NCBI GenBank assembly: GCA_041940305.1
Contig: JBGTSJ010000001.1
Span: 186,001-250,000, forward strand
Reading direction: 5' to 3'
DNA length: 64,000 nucleotides
DNA from: JBGTSJ01 sp041940305
GTDB taxonomy: Bacteria > Planctomycetota > Planctomycetia > Planctomycetales > Planctomycetaceae
Shown: positions 53,383-61,758 of the stretch, piece after piece
How the letters are laid out: each line of letters begins with the position of its first letter
Position numbering within the stretch: position 1 is the stretch's first letter
Notes under the pieces: generated by a model
Told to the model about the DNA's origin: nothing
Seen by the model: the letters and a program-made list of their open reading frames with translations, nothing else
The model's database searches: none
Made by a program: the position numbers and the translations under genes

Positions 53383-54231
53383 TCAGGTCTCTACAAAGTA
53401 TCCGCACCGACGCAGGTGAGCCACGCTGTCAGCGATTCGCTTCCGATACTGGGGGAGATCGGGTGCGGGCTCGCCGGCGATCCCTTCGATCTCCAGGCTC
53501 CACGGCCCCTCGTAGTGATGCTCATCCAGGATTCGCCGCACGGCCCCGAAATCCACGGCCCCGCCTGCTCCCAACGCCGGAAAATGCCACTCGCCCGGTT
53601 TGCCGTTCGTGTCCTTGAGATGCACATGCCGGATGAACGGTGCGACTCGCCGCAGCGAATCCTCCACATCCGCGCCGGCGTTGTAGTGCAGGATGTTGCC
53701 CGTGTCGAAGTTCAGCCGGAGATGATCGTGCTGCAGAGCGTGCATGGTCTCGAGCATGCCATCGGCATTCCGGCACACTCCCGGATGCGTCTCGAAGCAA
53801 TAGATCATTTCCAGCCGCGCTGCTTCGTCGCCAATGAGCGCCAGGTTCCGCAGCAGTTCGGAGCGCTCCGTCTCGGTTGCCGCTTCCCCCGCGCCGCCGA
53901 CGGCCAGTCTCACACCGAATTCCGCCGCGAGCCTCAGTTTCCGCAGGGTGACTTCAAGGACCATCGGATCCAACGGGTTCCCGCTCGTGACGTTGGCGCT
54001 GCAGAGGCCGCACTTGGCGTCAGCCAGCATGCGGCTGACGCGGGCGACGTCCGCCGCGCCGCTGCTGTCCGTCAGCAGCGGCTGTTCGCCGAAGAACGAC
54101 GGCACGCCGCTCGACTTGATTGGCAGCTCCAGAGTCCTGATCCCCAACCCCGCCAGTGCGGCGAGGGCGCCTTCGACGCCGAATCGGCCAAAGCTGTTGG
54201 GATGGACGGCGAGCAGGCGAGACATCGGCAT
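53383..54231 (-). CDS. Sugar phosphate isomerase/epimerase-like TIM barrel
   Basis: 282 aa; start at ATG 54231 or 54225. Motifs: YCFETHPGVC, LNFDTGNILHYNAGADVED, RHVHLKDTNGKPGEWHFPAL, WSLEIEGI, with metal ligands Glu/Asp/His. Planctomycete xylose-isomerase-like. Substrate not assigned. Confidence 0.82.
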   Translation of the reverse strand: MPMSRLLAVHPNSFGRFGVEGALAALAGLGIRTLELPIKSSGVPSFFGEQPLLTDSSGAADVARVSRMLADAKCGLCSANVTSGNPLDPMVLEVTLRKLRLAAEFGVRLAVGGAGEAATETERSELLRNLALIGDEAARLEMIYCFETHPGVCRNADGMLETMHALQHDHLRLNFDTGNILHYNAGADVEDSLRRVAPFIRHVHLKDTNGKPGEWHFPALGAGGAVDFGAVRRILDEHHYEGPWSLEIEGIAGEPAPDLPQYRKRIADSVAHLRRCGYFVET

Positions 54232-54393
54232 GCTTCCGGGCGGAGTACGGCCGCGGCGCGAGAGACTTGCGATCGGCGGCCGCATTCTCAATGCGGCTCC
54301 AGGACGCCCCGCGCGCGATGACGGCCGGCGTCCCGCGCCGGCCGTTCGCCCAGAATGATCTGACTCACCACATGCGTCAAGCTCTATAGCCGA

Positions 54394-55704
54394 TTAAGGC
54401 AGGATGAACTCGCCGCCGATATTGAACGTCGAGAACCAGATTGTCTCGTCCCGCCCGCGGGCCACGACGCCGGGCGGATTCGCCGTTCCGTTGTCGTTGT
54501 AATAGATGTTCTCGTCGGCGCGGCTCACGTTGCCGATGTACGTCCAGCTCCAGCCGGCCCGCAGTCGCAATGAGTCGTTGAGGTGCACCGAACCGTACAA
54601 CTGCAGTTCGTAGATCGGCGCCAGCTGGTCGTGGGAGTCGCTGCTGCGGACGATGCCGTCGTCCTGCACCGGCGGCACGGGCGAGTCCCGCAGGTCGACC
54701 GTCCGCACTTCGGCGTCGTAATGGTTCCAGCCGAGGCCGAACTTGTTCTCGATGCCGAGCGTCAGCAACTGGTGCTCGAATTCCCCGCGGAAGCCGGTCT
54801 GGAACGCGTAGATGTCGTTGTCGACGTGCGAGTCGATCTGGCGGAGCAGTGGCGGGTTGAACATGCCGACCAGTCCTGCCGCGCCCGAGCGGTTGTCGAA
54901 CTCGCCGCGCTGCTGGAGCTTCTCGTCGTAGTCGATGTGCCGCGCACCGAACAGGGGCAAGAACCGCAGTCCGAGCCGGGGATTGCGGTAGTTGTAGTAC
55001 ATGTTCGCCTCCATCCCGAAGATGTCGGTCGAATACGTGGCCTTGAACGACTTGTCGTACAGGATGACGGTCGAGCCCGGCTGACCGTTCGTCAGCAGGC
55101 TGGTCGCGATGACCTGCACGTCCTGCAGCGGGTTCGTGGCCGGCAGTTCTTTCGCGAGGATCTTGCTGGTGACTTCGTCCGTCCCCCAGAAGTTGGCTTC
55201 AATGTGGCCGAAGGCGAGCGGGACGCCAATGGTCCCGCGGATACCGTTGATGTTGTCAAACTTGACGCCGCTCGTGTCGAGCACGCGGGCCGTCGTCAGC
55301 ACACCGGCGGGAGTAAAGACCAGGAACGGTTCCGTGGGATCCGGAACGTTCGACAGCGGCGCTCCCAACATCGTCGTGCCCGGAGCGTCAATCTGCGTCT
55401 GGATGTACTCCAGCCGGAACCACGTCCCGTGGGACGTGTCCTCGATCGCTACCGAGAACGCGTTGTCCATGCTCCAGAACAGCCCCCGATCCGGCGGGAG
55501 CAGTTCGTTCACGATGTTCGGATCCACCGGATCCGGCGCCGCGTACGGTCCGGGCATCCATCCCATGTGGGAATGCGGTTGAGCAACGGGTTGAAGACCG
55601 TAGGGGTCGTACGCCTGTCCCGGGGGACCGTACTGACCGCAGGCAGTCCCGGCCCCCAGCGCCAGACACGCCCCGAGCAGGCATTGGTGCAGTCGACGCA
55701 GCAT
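54394..55704 (-). CDS. Outer-membrane beta-barrel protein
   Basis: 436 aa from ATG at 55704, AGAGGG upstream. Signal peptide MLRRLHQCLLGACLALGAGT. Strongly beta-alternating sequence and long loops, ending LRLRAGWSWTYIGNVSRADE and FNIGGEFILP. Resembles the large barrel proteins of the planctomycete BBP7-like group. Possible porin or adhesin; not assigned. Upstream repeats at 55782-55837. Confidence 0.7.
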   Translation of the reverse strand: MLRRLHQCLLGACLALGAGTACGQYGPPGQAYDPYGLQPVAQPHSHMGWMPGPYAAPDPVDPNIVNELLPPDRGLFWSMDNAFSVAIEDTSHGTWFRLEYIQTQIDAPGTTMLGAPLSNVPDPTEPFLVFTPAGVLTTARVLDTSGVKFDNINGIRGTIGVPLAFGHIEANFWGTDEVTSKILAKELPATNPLQDVQVIATSLLTNGQPGSTVILYDKSFKATYSTDIFGMEANMYYNYRNPRLGLRFLPLFGARHIDYDEKLQQRGEFDNRSGAAGLVGMFNPPLLRQIDSHVDNDIYAFQTGFRGEFEHQLLTLGIENKFGLGWNHYDAEVRTVDLRDSPVPPVQDDGIVRSSDSHDQLAPIYELQLYGSVHLNDSLRLRAGWSWTYIGNVSRADENIYYNDNGTANPPGVVARGRDETIWFSTFNIGGEFILP

Positions 55705-55781
55705 AACGACCCTCTTGGCAGTCGCGCGCCGTGCGCACTCCGGCAACCGTGCCGGCAGCGCTTGGCGCGTCAGTCCATCCC

Positions 55782-55837
55782 GGTATCGGAAGGTATCGGC
55801 TGTAAGAGGGTTATCGGTTTTGCCGGTTAGTCCGGTT
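55782..55837 (-). promoter_or_regulatory. Phased repeats upstream of the beta-barrel gene
   Basis: On the forward strand GGTATCGG at 55782-55789 and 55792-55799 (10-bp phase), GTTATCGG at 55810-55817, and CCGGTT at 55823-55828 and 55832-55837. The block is 78-133 bp upstream of the start. Likely a regulator or promoter region. Confidence 0.4.
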
Positions 55838-55995
55838 GTCCCAAATTTCCCGCGAATCGGCGGAATGCTGCCTCAACTGGACGGCCGGTGCGTTGATGCA
55901 TCGGCAGAATCGGCAGGAAACCAACTTTCCTGACGCGCATGCGAAAACGGCGGCGCGCGAATCCCTCGCACGCCGCCGCCACCGATTACTCGGAC

Positions 55996-56397
55996 TTACT
56001 CCTCCACCGCGTCAGGAACCGGCACCGGCTCACCGATCGGAGGAGCGATGACGCTGTGATCGCACTTCGGGAACTCCATCACGGGCGGATTGCACGCCAA
56101 TTGGCACTGGTTGAGGTCGCACGCGTCCTGCAGGTCCACGAACGCCGAACCGACCGTCCACGCATGCACGGTCCCGCCGCAGTATCCCCAGTACCCGTCC
56201 ACTTTCGTGAAGCCGCTGTATCCGTAGCTCTGGTTGGCGGAACCGATCGCGTCCGCCACGTCGTTGAGCTCACCCACGACCGCGTGCTGCACTTCGCTCA
56301 GCCCCACGATCACGCCGATCACCAGGATGGTCGCCACCATCACCAGCTCGGCCGAAATGATGAAACCCGTCTCGTCCTGCATCAGTCGCGTCAACAT
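55996..56397 (-). CDS. Pilin-like N-terminal helix protein with Cys-rich tail (paralogue B)
   Basis: 133 aa. Helix of about 25 residues after a charged start: DETGFIISAELVMVATILV, with Glu in SAELVM. Then ELNDVADAIGSANQSYGYSG, WGYCGG, WTVGSAF and several Cys (CDLNQCQLAC). Shares SAELVM, Q-S-Y and W-x-x-C-x-G with the paralogue at 56967-57554. GAGAGG upstream. Function unknown; a Flp/TadE-like minor pilin is conceivable, though Glu is at +6 rather than +5. Confidence 0.6.
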   Translation of the reverse strand: MLTRLMQDETGFIISAELVMVATILVIGVIVGLSEVQHAVVGELNDVADAIGSANQSYGYSGFTKVDGYWGYCGGTVHAWTVGSAFVDLQDACDLNQCQLACNPPVMEFPKCDHSVIAPPIGEPVPVPDAVEE

Positions 56398-56966
56398 GGC
56401 AAACCTCTCAGCTCGGAATCGGTGGCATGGGAATGCGGGCGCGCGCCGGTCCCTGGGCGCTCCGCAACATCGCTCGTCAGCAAAGCGTGGGGGGACGCGA
56501 CCGCAGCCGCGTCCTCCCGGGAACTCGATCAGCGCCGCCGGTCCGGGATCAGCAGACCAGCCTGACGGGTCTCACACCGTCGCGCTGCGGCCGCGCAGAC
56601 CATGTCACCCGCAGTCAACCGCGCGTTGAATTCGCGGTCACCGCTGCGTCAGATCCATTCGGCACGCCCGGATCGAAAGGCAGTTGCCGTGCCGTCCGCA
56701 AGACACCCGCACCGCGGCCCCCTCATCGCCCGCAAGCCGGCCGAGCGTAACCTCCGTTCCAGACAAAGATTGCGATTCCCGGCGCAGAGCCGGGACTTCG
56801 GACGGATTGACCGCGGCGCGATCAACGCCGCGCATCGACCACCGAACATCGGCCGCTCACCGGCGCCAATCCCTCTGAACACACCGGTTCTGCTGGTTCT
56901 TCGTCCGGCCCTCGTTCATTTCCCTCGATCGCGGCAACTCGCCCCTCGAAGTCGCTTGCATTCCGG
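56398..56966. other. Intergenic region between the pilin-like paralogues
   Basis: 569 bp. No convincing gene; short open frames lack conservation and ribosome-binding sites. Promoter for the downstream paralogue expected here. Confidence 0.5.
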
Positions 56967-57554
56967 CTACCACACAAACGGTCCCGGCAGCGGCACCACC
57001 GTCGGCTGCGGGCACGCTCCGTCATCCGCCGGCGGGCACTCGCTCAATTCACAGAGGCACGGCCGCGGCTCCTTGACTACCGCCACGCACGGCGCCGGCA
57101 CGGTCGGCACAGCCACGGGAGGCACAGCGACCGGCGGCACAACGATCGGCGGAACCGCCGGCACGACCCCCGGCACGATCGGCGGAGCCTCGAGACAAGG
57201 CACGACCGGTGCGCATGGCGGTGCAATGATCGGCGGATACACCACTCCGTACGGCGGACACAGTCCGAAGCAGGCCTCCCGATCCGCAGGATTCTGGTAG
57301 TACGCCGACCCCGCCGTCCACGATCCGAAGCCGCAGCACGGGTCCCAGCACCCCTGCATTCCCGAGGTGGAATACGACTGATCCAGCCCCCGCAGCGCGC
57401 TGGCCACTTCCGTCGACTCGCCGATCACCGCCTCCTGCACGCACGCCGCGCCGGCGACCAGGCCGATCACCAGCACCGTCCCGAGCATCACCAGCTCGGC
57501 GGACACCACGAATCCCGCCTCATCCCGCCACAGATTGCAAATGATCGCGCACAC
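56967..57554 (-). CDS. Pilin-like N-terminal helix protein with Cys/Pro-rich tail (paralogue A)
   Basis: 195 aa, GTG at 57554 with GAGGAGAG about 7 nt upstream. Short N-terminal stretch, then helix DEAGFVVSAELVMLGTVLVI. EVASALRGLDQSYSTSGMQG, WDPCCGFGSWTAGSAYY match the other paralogue. The C-terminal 90 residues are Pro/Val/Cys-rich (VPPVAVPPVAVPTVPAPC). Function unknown, probably membrane-anchored with an external tail. Confidence 0.65.
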   Translation of the reverse strand: MCAIICNLWRDEAGFVVSAELVMLGTVLVIGLVAGAACVQEAVIGESTEVASALRGLDQSYSTSGMQGCWDPCCGFGSWTAGSAYYQNPADREACFGLCPPYGVVYPPIIAPPCAPVVPCLEAPPIVPGVVPAVPPIVVPPVAVPPVAVPTVPAPCVAVVKEPRPCLCELSECPPADDGACPQPTVVPLPGPFVW

Positions 57555-58206
57555 GTGCGTGCTCTCCTCGGTCAGACCGGTCGATGCTCGGAAACCACGG
57601 GTAGCCCGATCCCGCCGCCCCGCGCCCCGTCAGAAACCGCAGGTCTCCGCTCGCGGGAGCGGATGCCGGCGATCGATTCATGACGGTGCGCGCGGCGCAC
57701 GGCCGGCGACAACGCGCCGGTTGTGGCGCTTCTCAGGTCGCCACACACGCTCTCCCCCGTCAGGGCGTCCGCGCCGTCACACGCCGCCGCCCCTTCGTGG
57801 TCCCGATGTCTCCAGAACGGAATCCATCGATTCCATCCCCCCATGCAAGGCAATCCCTGCCGCCCGCGCTATCCGCACAATCCATACCTGCGGAACCCCG
57901 TCACATCACCGCGGGCGCTGCCCGGCCCGCAATTCACCGCGAATCATGGCAATGCGCACCGCAAGGCCGCGTTCTCCCTGCCAACCGCCGCCGGCCACGG
58001 TGTTCAGCATCGCAAGCGCTTCGTCAGCCGCCGCATTCAGCATCTGAAACAGCGACCCAGAGCGTGCGCGCCGTCAGAGGATGTTGTGATCAGCGTCCCA
58101 CTCCCTTAGCATCGCAGCTGCGGACGCCGATCCATGCATCCCGGGCGATCCTCCGCACCTGGTGTCTCGCCAACTCATGGCCGTTCCCACGAAAGGCGCG
58201 TGAGCC
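57555..58206. other. Intergenic region upstream of the transglutaminase-like gene
   Basis: 652 bp between divergent genes. Open frames present on both strands but low-complexity and without ribosome-binding sites. No promoter recognised. Confidence 0.5.
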
Positions 58207-59841
58207 ATGCGCGTTGCTTTGTCCACCGTCGCTCTCTTCCTCGCGCTCGCCGCAATCCCCGGCCGCGCTCAGGAACCCCCTCCCTTCGCCTTCCAGCTCC
58301 CCATCCCGGAAGGGGGTTGCGGCGGCTTCGACTGGGACGACGGTCATCTCTTCATCTTCCAGTACGAGGGGCGAAACCTCTTCAAAGTCTCTCCCGCCGG
58401 GACCCTCATTCCGCACGAGAATGTCAGCGGCTGGTACGTTGTCGACGTCGCCATTATTGACGGCATCCCCATCTACTGCTCGCGCGACCGCGTGTTCCGC
58501 AAGGTCCGCGGCAAGATCGAGGTCAACCCGGTCCCCGATTCGGAGAAGCTGATCTCCATCACCGCCGATAACCGGGAGGTCTTCCTCCTCGATGCGCCCC
58601 CGAAGAACACGATCATCGTCCTCAATAAGCGCACCAGCAGAGAAGTCCGCCGCGTGCATTACGACGGCCGCAATCCGGTCGATCTTGTCGAAGGAGAGGG
58701 ATACCTCTGGGTCCTCGACAAGGGAGACCGCTGCATCCATCGCGTCAGCAAGGAGACCGGCCGCACCGATCTACGCATTCAGGCCGGTCCCGGAGTGCAG
58801 GGCTGGACCCACGGCCTCGTCTTTCGTGACGGAGACCTCTACGTGCACGAGGCCGATTTCGCCCGGCTGCGCCGCGTCGACTGGCGCGAGGAGGAGCACG
58901 CCGTCTGGTCCTGGTCCCGTCCCCTCCGCATGACATTCGTCCAGGAAAGCTGGAACGTGCACGAGCGCAACGCCACCGCGGTCTCCTTCAGGGTGCCGAT
59001 TCCACCCTCGCGCGCCACCCAGACAGTGGGCGAGCCCGAATGGTCCCAGAAACCCCGCATCGTCCGCGACGACTTCGGCCAGGCGGTCGCCCTGTTCGAC
59101 GGCATCCGCATTCCCCCCGGCGGCGAGCACATCCTCAGCTATTCCGTCGACATCACCCCCCGCGCCGTGCAGTACGATCCGCCCCTGCTTCCTCTCACGG
59201 CGCTCGATGAGATCGACGACGAGATCCGCAACTCCTACCTCGCCACCAACTCGCTGTATCTGACGGACGCCGCTCCGATTCGCCAGGCGGCCGCGGCTGC
59301 CCGCAAAGACGCCCGCGGCGACGAGCCCCGCGACGTCCGCACGCTCATCGAAAACATCACCCGGTATGTCGTCGACCACATGGCCTATCGAATGGATGAT
59401 TCATGGAACGACGCCCTGACCGTCCTCGATGACCAGACGGGCTCCTGCTCCGAGTATTCGTTCCTCTTTTCCTCTCTCTGCCGCCTCAACAACATCCCCA
59501 CCCGGCTCGTCGGCGGCCTCCAGATCGGCGACTACGGCGTCCAACATGAGACGAAGGGCTTTCATCGCTGGACCGAGGTCTATTACCCGCAGCTTGGCTG
59601 GATCCCCGTCGATGTCACCAAGATCGACAGCGCAGGAGGCGCGCTCGACTACGAGTTCCTCTTCGGCACACCCGGCTACCTGCTGGTCCTGTCCGAAGGA
59701 GACTTCGACGAAGACGTGCTCGGAAAGGCCTACTACATCTGGCGAAACTACCGCGGCGGAAAACGCACCCGCAACAACTTCGTCACCATCGAGCCCCTCC
59801 CGGACCCGGATCAGGGTGAAATTGTCACGTTGCGGAAGTAG
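58207..59841 (+). CDS. Secreted transglutaminase-like protein
   Basis: 544 aa. Signal peptide (LSTVALFLALAAIPGRAQ). The N-terminal half (about 30-250) has beta-propeller-like repeats (GFDWDDGHLFIFQYEGRNLF; GYLWVLDKGDRCIHRV). The C-terminal half has a transglutaminase core with Cys in DDQTGSCSEYSFLF, His in GFHRWTEVYY and Asp in GWIPVDVTKID. Periplasmic or outer surface. Role unknown. Confidence 0.85.
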   Translation: MRVALSTVALFLALAAIPGRAQEPPPFAFQLPIPEGGCGGFDWDDGHLFIFQYEGRNLFKVSPAGTLIPHENVSGWYVVDVAIIDGIPIYCSRDRVFRKVRGKIEVNPVPDSEKLISITADNREVFLLDAPPKNTIIVLNKRTSREVRRVHYDGRNPVDLVEGEGYLWVLDKGDRCIHRVSKETGRTDLRIQAGPGVQGWTHGLVFRDGDLYVHEADFARLRRVDWREEEHAVWSWSRPLRMTFVQESWNVHERNATAVSFRVPIPPSRATQTVGEPEWSQKPRIVRDDFGQAVALFDGIRIPPGGEHILSYSVDITPRAVQYDPPLLPLTALDEIDDEIRNSYLATNSLYLTDAAPIRQAAAAARKDARGDEPRDVRTLIENITRYVVDHMAYRMDDSWNDALTVLDDQTGSCSEYSFLFSSLCRLNNIPTRLVGGLQIGDYGVQHETKGFHRWTEVYYPQLGWIPVDVTKIDSAGGALDYEFLFGTPGYLLVLSEGDFDEDVLGKAYYIWRNYRGGKRTRNNFVTIEPLPDPDQGEIVTLRK

Positions 59842-59916
59842 CGGACAGCCGCTTGCCAGAAGGGGCGACTGGCTGCCTGAGCCATGCGACTGGCTAATGG
59901 CGAGGCGTGAGTTGCT

Positions 59917-59972
59917 CCCCTCTCCCCGCGAGTTGATTCTCCACTTCCCAACGCAACGTGCTGGGAGAGGGG
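59917..59972 (+). repeat. REP-like inverted repeat
   Basis: CCCCTCTCCC (59917-59926) and GGGAGAGGGG (59963-59972) form a 10-bp stem with a 36-nt loop. It is followed by GGGGGTGAGGGGC. This type of GGGAGAGGG element is dispersed in other bacteria; only one copy is in this window. Confidence 0.45.
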
Positions 59973-60061
59973 CCGGGGGTGAGGGGCCGGACAGAATGCG
60001 GCTTCGCATCCCTTACCAATGAACGGTCACACCCACCTTCCGAATTCCGGCAGAGGTTGGA

Positions 60062-60090
60062 TTGTCACGGTTGCACAAACCGGGTAAAGT
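60062..60090 (+). promoter_or_regulatory. Sigma-70-like promoter for the metal-binding protein
   Basis: TTGTCA at 60062-60067, 17-bp spacer, TAAAGT at 60085-60090. Confidence 0.6.
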
Positions 60091-60101
60091 ACCACGCGCA
60101 A

Positions 60102-60138
60102 GGTTCGATTGATGCGAACCCCTCCGCGGACTTCGCGG
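60102..60138 (+). promoter_or_regulatory. Two leader hairpins upstream of the metal-binding protein
   Basis: GGTTCG-ATTGATG-CGAACC (60102-60120) and CCGCG-GACTT-CGCGG (60124-60138). They lie between the promoter and GAGGAG (60179-60184). Possibly a regulatory leader; no known riboswitch class was recognised. Confidence 0.4.
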
Positions 60139-60192
60139 TAACTGCGTGCGACTACCCGCAATCTCCCCTCTGACCCTTGAGGAGCAACCGCA

Positions 60193-60645
60193 ATGCGACA
60201 ACTCTGCCTGGCTCTCTGTTCCGTGGCTCTGCTGGCAATCGGCGTCGTGGCCGCCGAAGAGAAGGAAGACAAGTTCTCCGCCAAGTGCCCCGTCTCCGGG
60301 AAGGATGCCGTCGAGACCGCCACCGGTGAATACCGCGGCGCGACGGTCTACTTCTGCTGCGAAGGCTGCCCGGACGCTTTCGCCGCCGACACCAAGAAGT
60401 ACGCCTCCAAGGCCAACGCCCAGCTCGTCCAGACCGAGCAGGCCACCCAGGTAAAGTGCCCGTTCACCGGCGGCAAGATCAACAAGGACACTGCGATTAA
60501 GGTCGGCGATGTCGAAGTCGCCTTCTGCTGCAACAACTGCAAGGGCAAGGCCAACGACAAGTCCGGCGCCGAGCAGGTCGATCTGGTGTTCAACGACACC
60601 GCCTTCGACAAGGGCTTCGAGGTGAAGAAGGAGAAGGCCGAGTAG
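60193..60645 (+). CDS. Secreted double TRASH/YHS-like metal-binding protein
   Basis: 150 aa. Signal peptide (MRQLCLALCSVALLAIGVVA). Two repeats follow: SAKCPVSGKDAVETATGEYR with VYFCCEGCPDAF, and KCPFTGGKINKDTAIKVGD with VAFCCNNCKGK. Each has C-P-x-(S/T)-G and F-C-C-x-x-C, the pattern of YHS/TRASH metal-binding domains. Lys-rich tail. Likely periplasmic Cu/Fe-type metal binding; inference. Confidence 0.78.
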   Translation: MRQLCLALCSVALLAIGVVAAEEKEDKFSAKCPVSGKDAVETATGEYRGATVYFCCEGCPDAFAADTKKYASKANAQLVQTEQATQVKCPFTGGKINKDTAIKVGDVEVAFCCNNCKGKANDKSGAEQVDLVFNDTAFDKGFEVKKEKAE

Positions 60646-60679
60646 TTACTCGACCCACTCGACCACTGTGATATCGCCC

Positions 60680-60715
60680 GGGGCGCTTCCTGCCGAAGCG
60701 CCCCGTTTTGTTTTT
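60680..60715 (+). terminator. Rho-independent terminator
   Basis: GGGGCGCTT-CCTGCCG-AAGCGCCCC (60680-60704, perfect 9-bp stem) then TTTTGTTTTT (60706-60715). It ends the metal-binding gene's transcript. Confidence 0.9.
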
Positions 60716-60834
60716 CCGACACCGGAGTCGACCCCTGGACCCCCGCTGACGCATGCGGGATCGACGGCGTGCAAATGTCGCCGGCATGTGTCAGAATGCC
60801 CCACGATTCGGGGCGCGGATGGGGTCCAGCGTTG

Positions 60835-61686
60835 ATGCTTCTTCCTGCACAAACTGGCGGACCATCGGACGGAGCTTATGATCCGTCACTGGATCCGGGC
60901 GTCTACGAGTTCCCCTACTCACTGTATTTGTTCGGCTGGTTCTTCAGCTGCGGGGGATGGCTCTACACGGGGTTGATGATCTGGATGGCGGTGTCGTGCG
61001 TCCGTCGCGACCCGGAGTGGTACCTGTGGCTGTGGATCATCATCATCGTGCCGCTGGGGCCGTTCATTTACCTGCTGGCCCGGTGGATCCCAGGCTCTCA
61101 GATTCAACCGCCGAAGTTCGCGAAAAAGTGGACGCGCGGCCGCGAACTCGAACGGCTGCGGATAGCAGCGCAACAGATCGGCAACGCGCATCAGTTCGTC
61201 GAATGGGGAGATGCCCTGCGGGAGACGGGGCGCATGGCCGAGGCGGGAGCCGCGTACGACAAGGCGCTCGCCAAAGACGGCGGGAATCTGCAGGCGTTGT
61301 GGGGAGGAGCGCTGGTGGACTGGGAGAACGGGAGGCATGCCGCCGCGAAGGAGAAGCTCTCAAGAGTCCTCGCCGTCGATCCGGCATACAAGTTCGGAGA
61401 CGTCTCGCTGCTGTATGGAAAGTGTCTCCACGCACTGGGCGAGTCGGACGAGGCGCGGGAACACCTGTCCCGGCATACGCGCCGCTGGCGGCATCCCGAG
61501 GGATTGTACCTGCTGGCGACCCTGTACGCCGGGCAGGGCGAGAACGGGAAGGCGCGCGATCAACTGCAGGGGATGATCCAGGACCTTGACGGAGCGCCGC
61601 GGGCCATCGTGCGAAAGCAGTTGTTCTGGCGGGGTCGAGCCCGCAAGCTGCTGCGCAAACTCCCCAGCACGCGGCCCCTGTCTTGA
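60835..61686 (+). CDS. TPR-containing membrane protein
   Basis: 283 aa from ATG at 60835 (the frame extends upstream to 60769). Two TM helices (about 27-50 and 62-83: EWYLWLWIIIIVPLGPFIYL). TPR-like repeats follow: QFVEWGDALRETGRMAEAGA with AYDKALAKDGG, ALWGGALVDWENGRHAAAKE, LLYGKCLHALGESDEAREHL. Protein-interaction role inferred. Confidence 0.75.
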   Translation: MLLPAQTGGPSDGAYDPSLDPGVYEFPYSLYLFGWFFSCGGWLYTGLMIWMAVSCVRRDPEWYLWLWIIIIVPLGPFIYLLARWIPGSQIQPPKFAKKWTRGRELERLRIAAQQIGNAHQFVEWGDALRETGRMAEAGAAYDKALAKDGGNLQALWGGALVDWENGRHAAAKEKLSRVLAVDPAYKFGDVSLLYGKCLHALGESDEAREHLSRHTRRWRHPEGLYLLATLYAGQGENGKARDQLQGMIQDLDGAPRAIVRKQLFWRGRARKLLRKLPSTRPLS

Positions 61687-61758
61687 GACTGCCTGTCGCG
61701 GTCGATAGGCTCTCGCCGCAGGTCCAGAAGCGTACAGCGGATACCGTCGGAACCAGGC

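Larger units (their letters stand above)
59842..60192. other. Intergenic region with repeat and promoter
   Basis: 351 bp. It holds a long-armed repeat (59917-59972), a sigma-70-like promoter (60062-60090) and two leader hairpins for the next gene. No coding sequence. Confidence 0.6.

Noticed and set aside
54583..55830. 415-codon plus-strand frame opposite the beta-barrel gene
   Set aside because: The minus-strand gene has a signal peptide, RBS and barrel-like pattern; this frame has none.
57723..58109. 128-codon plus-strand frame in the 57.5-58.2 kb gap
   Set aside because: Pro/Arg/His-rich without RBS or motif; likely a chance frame.
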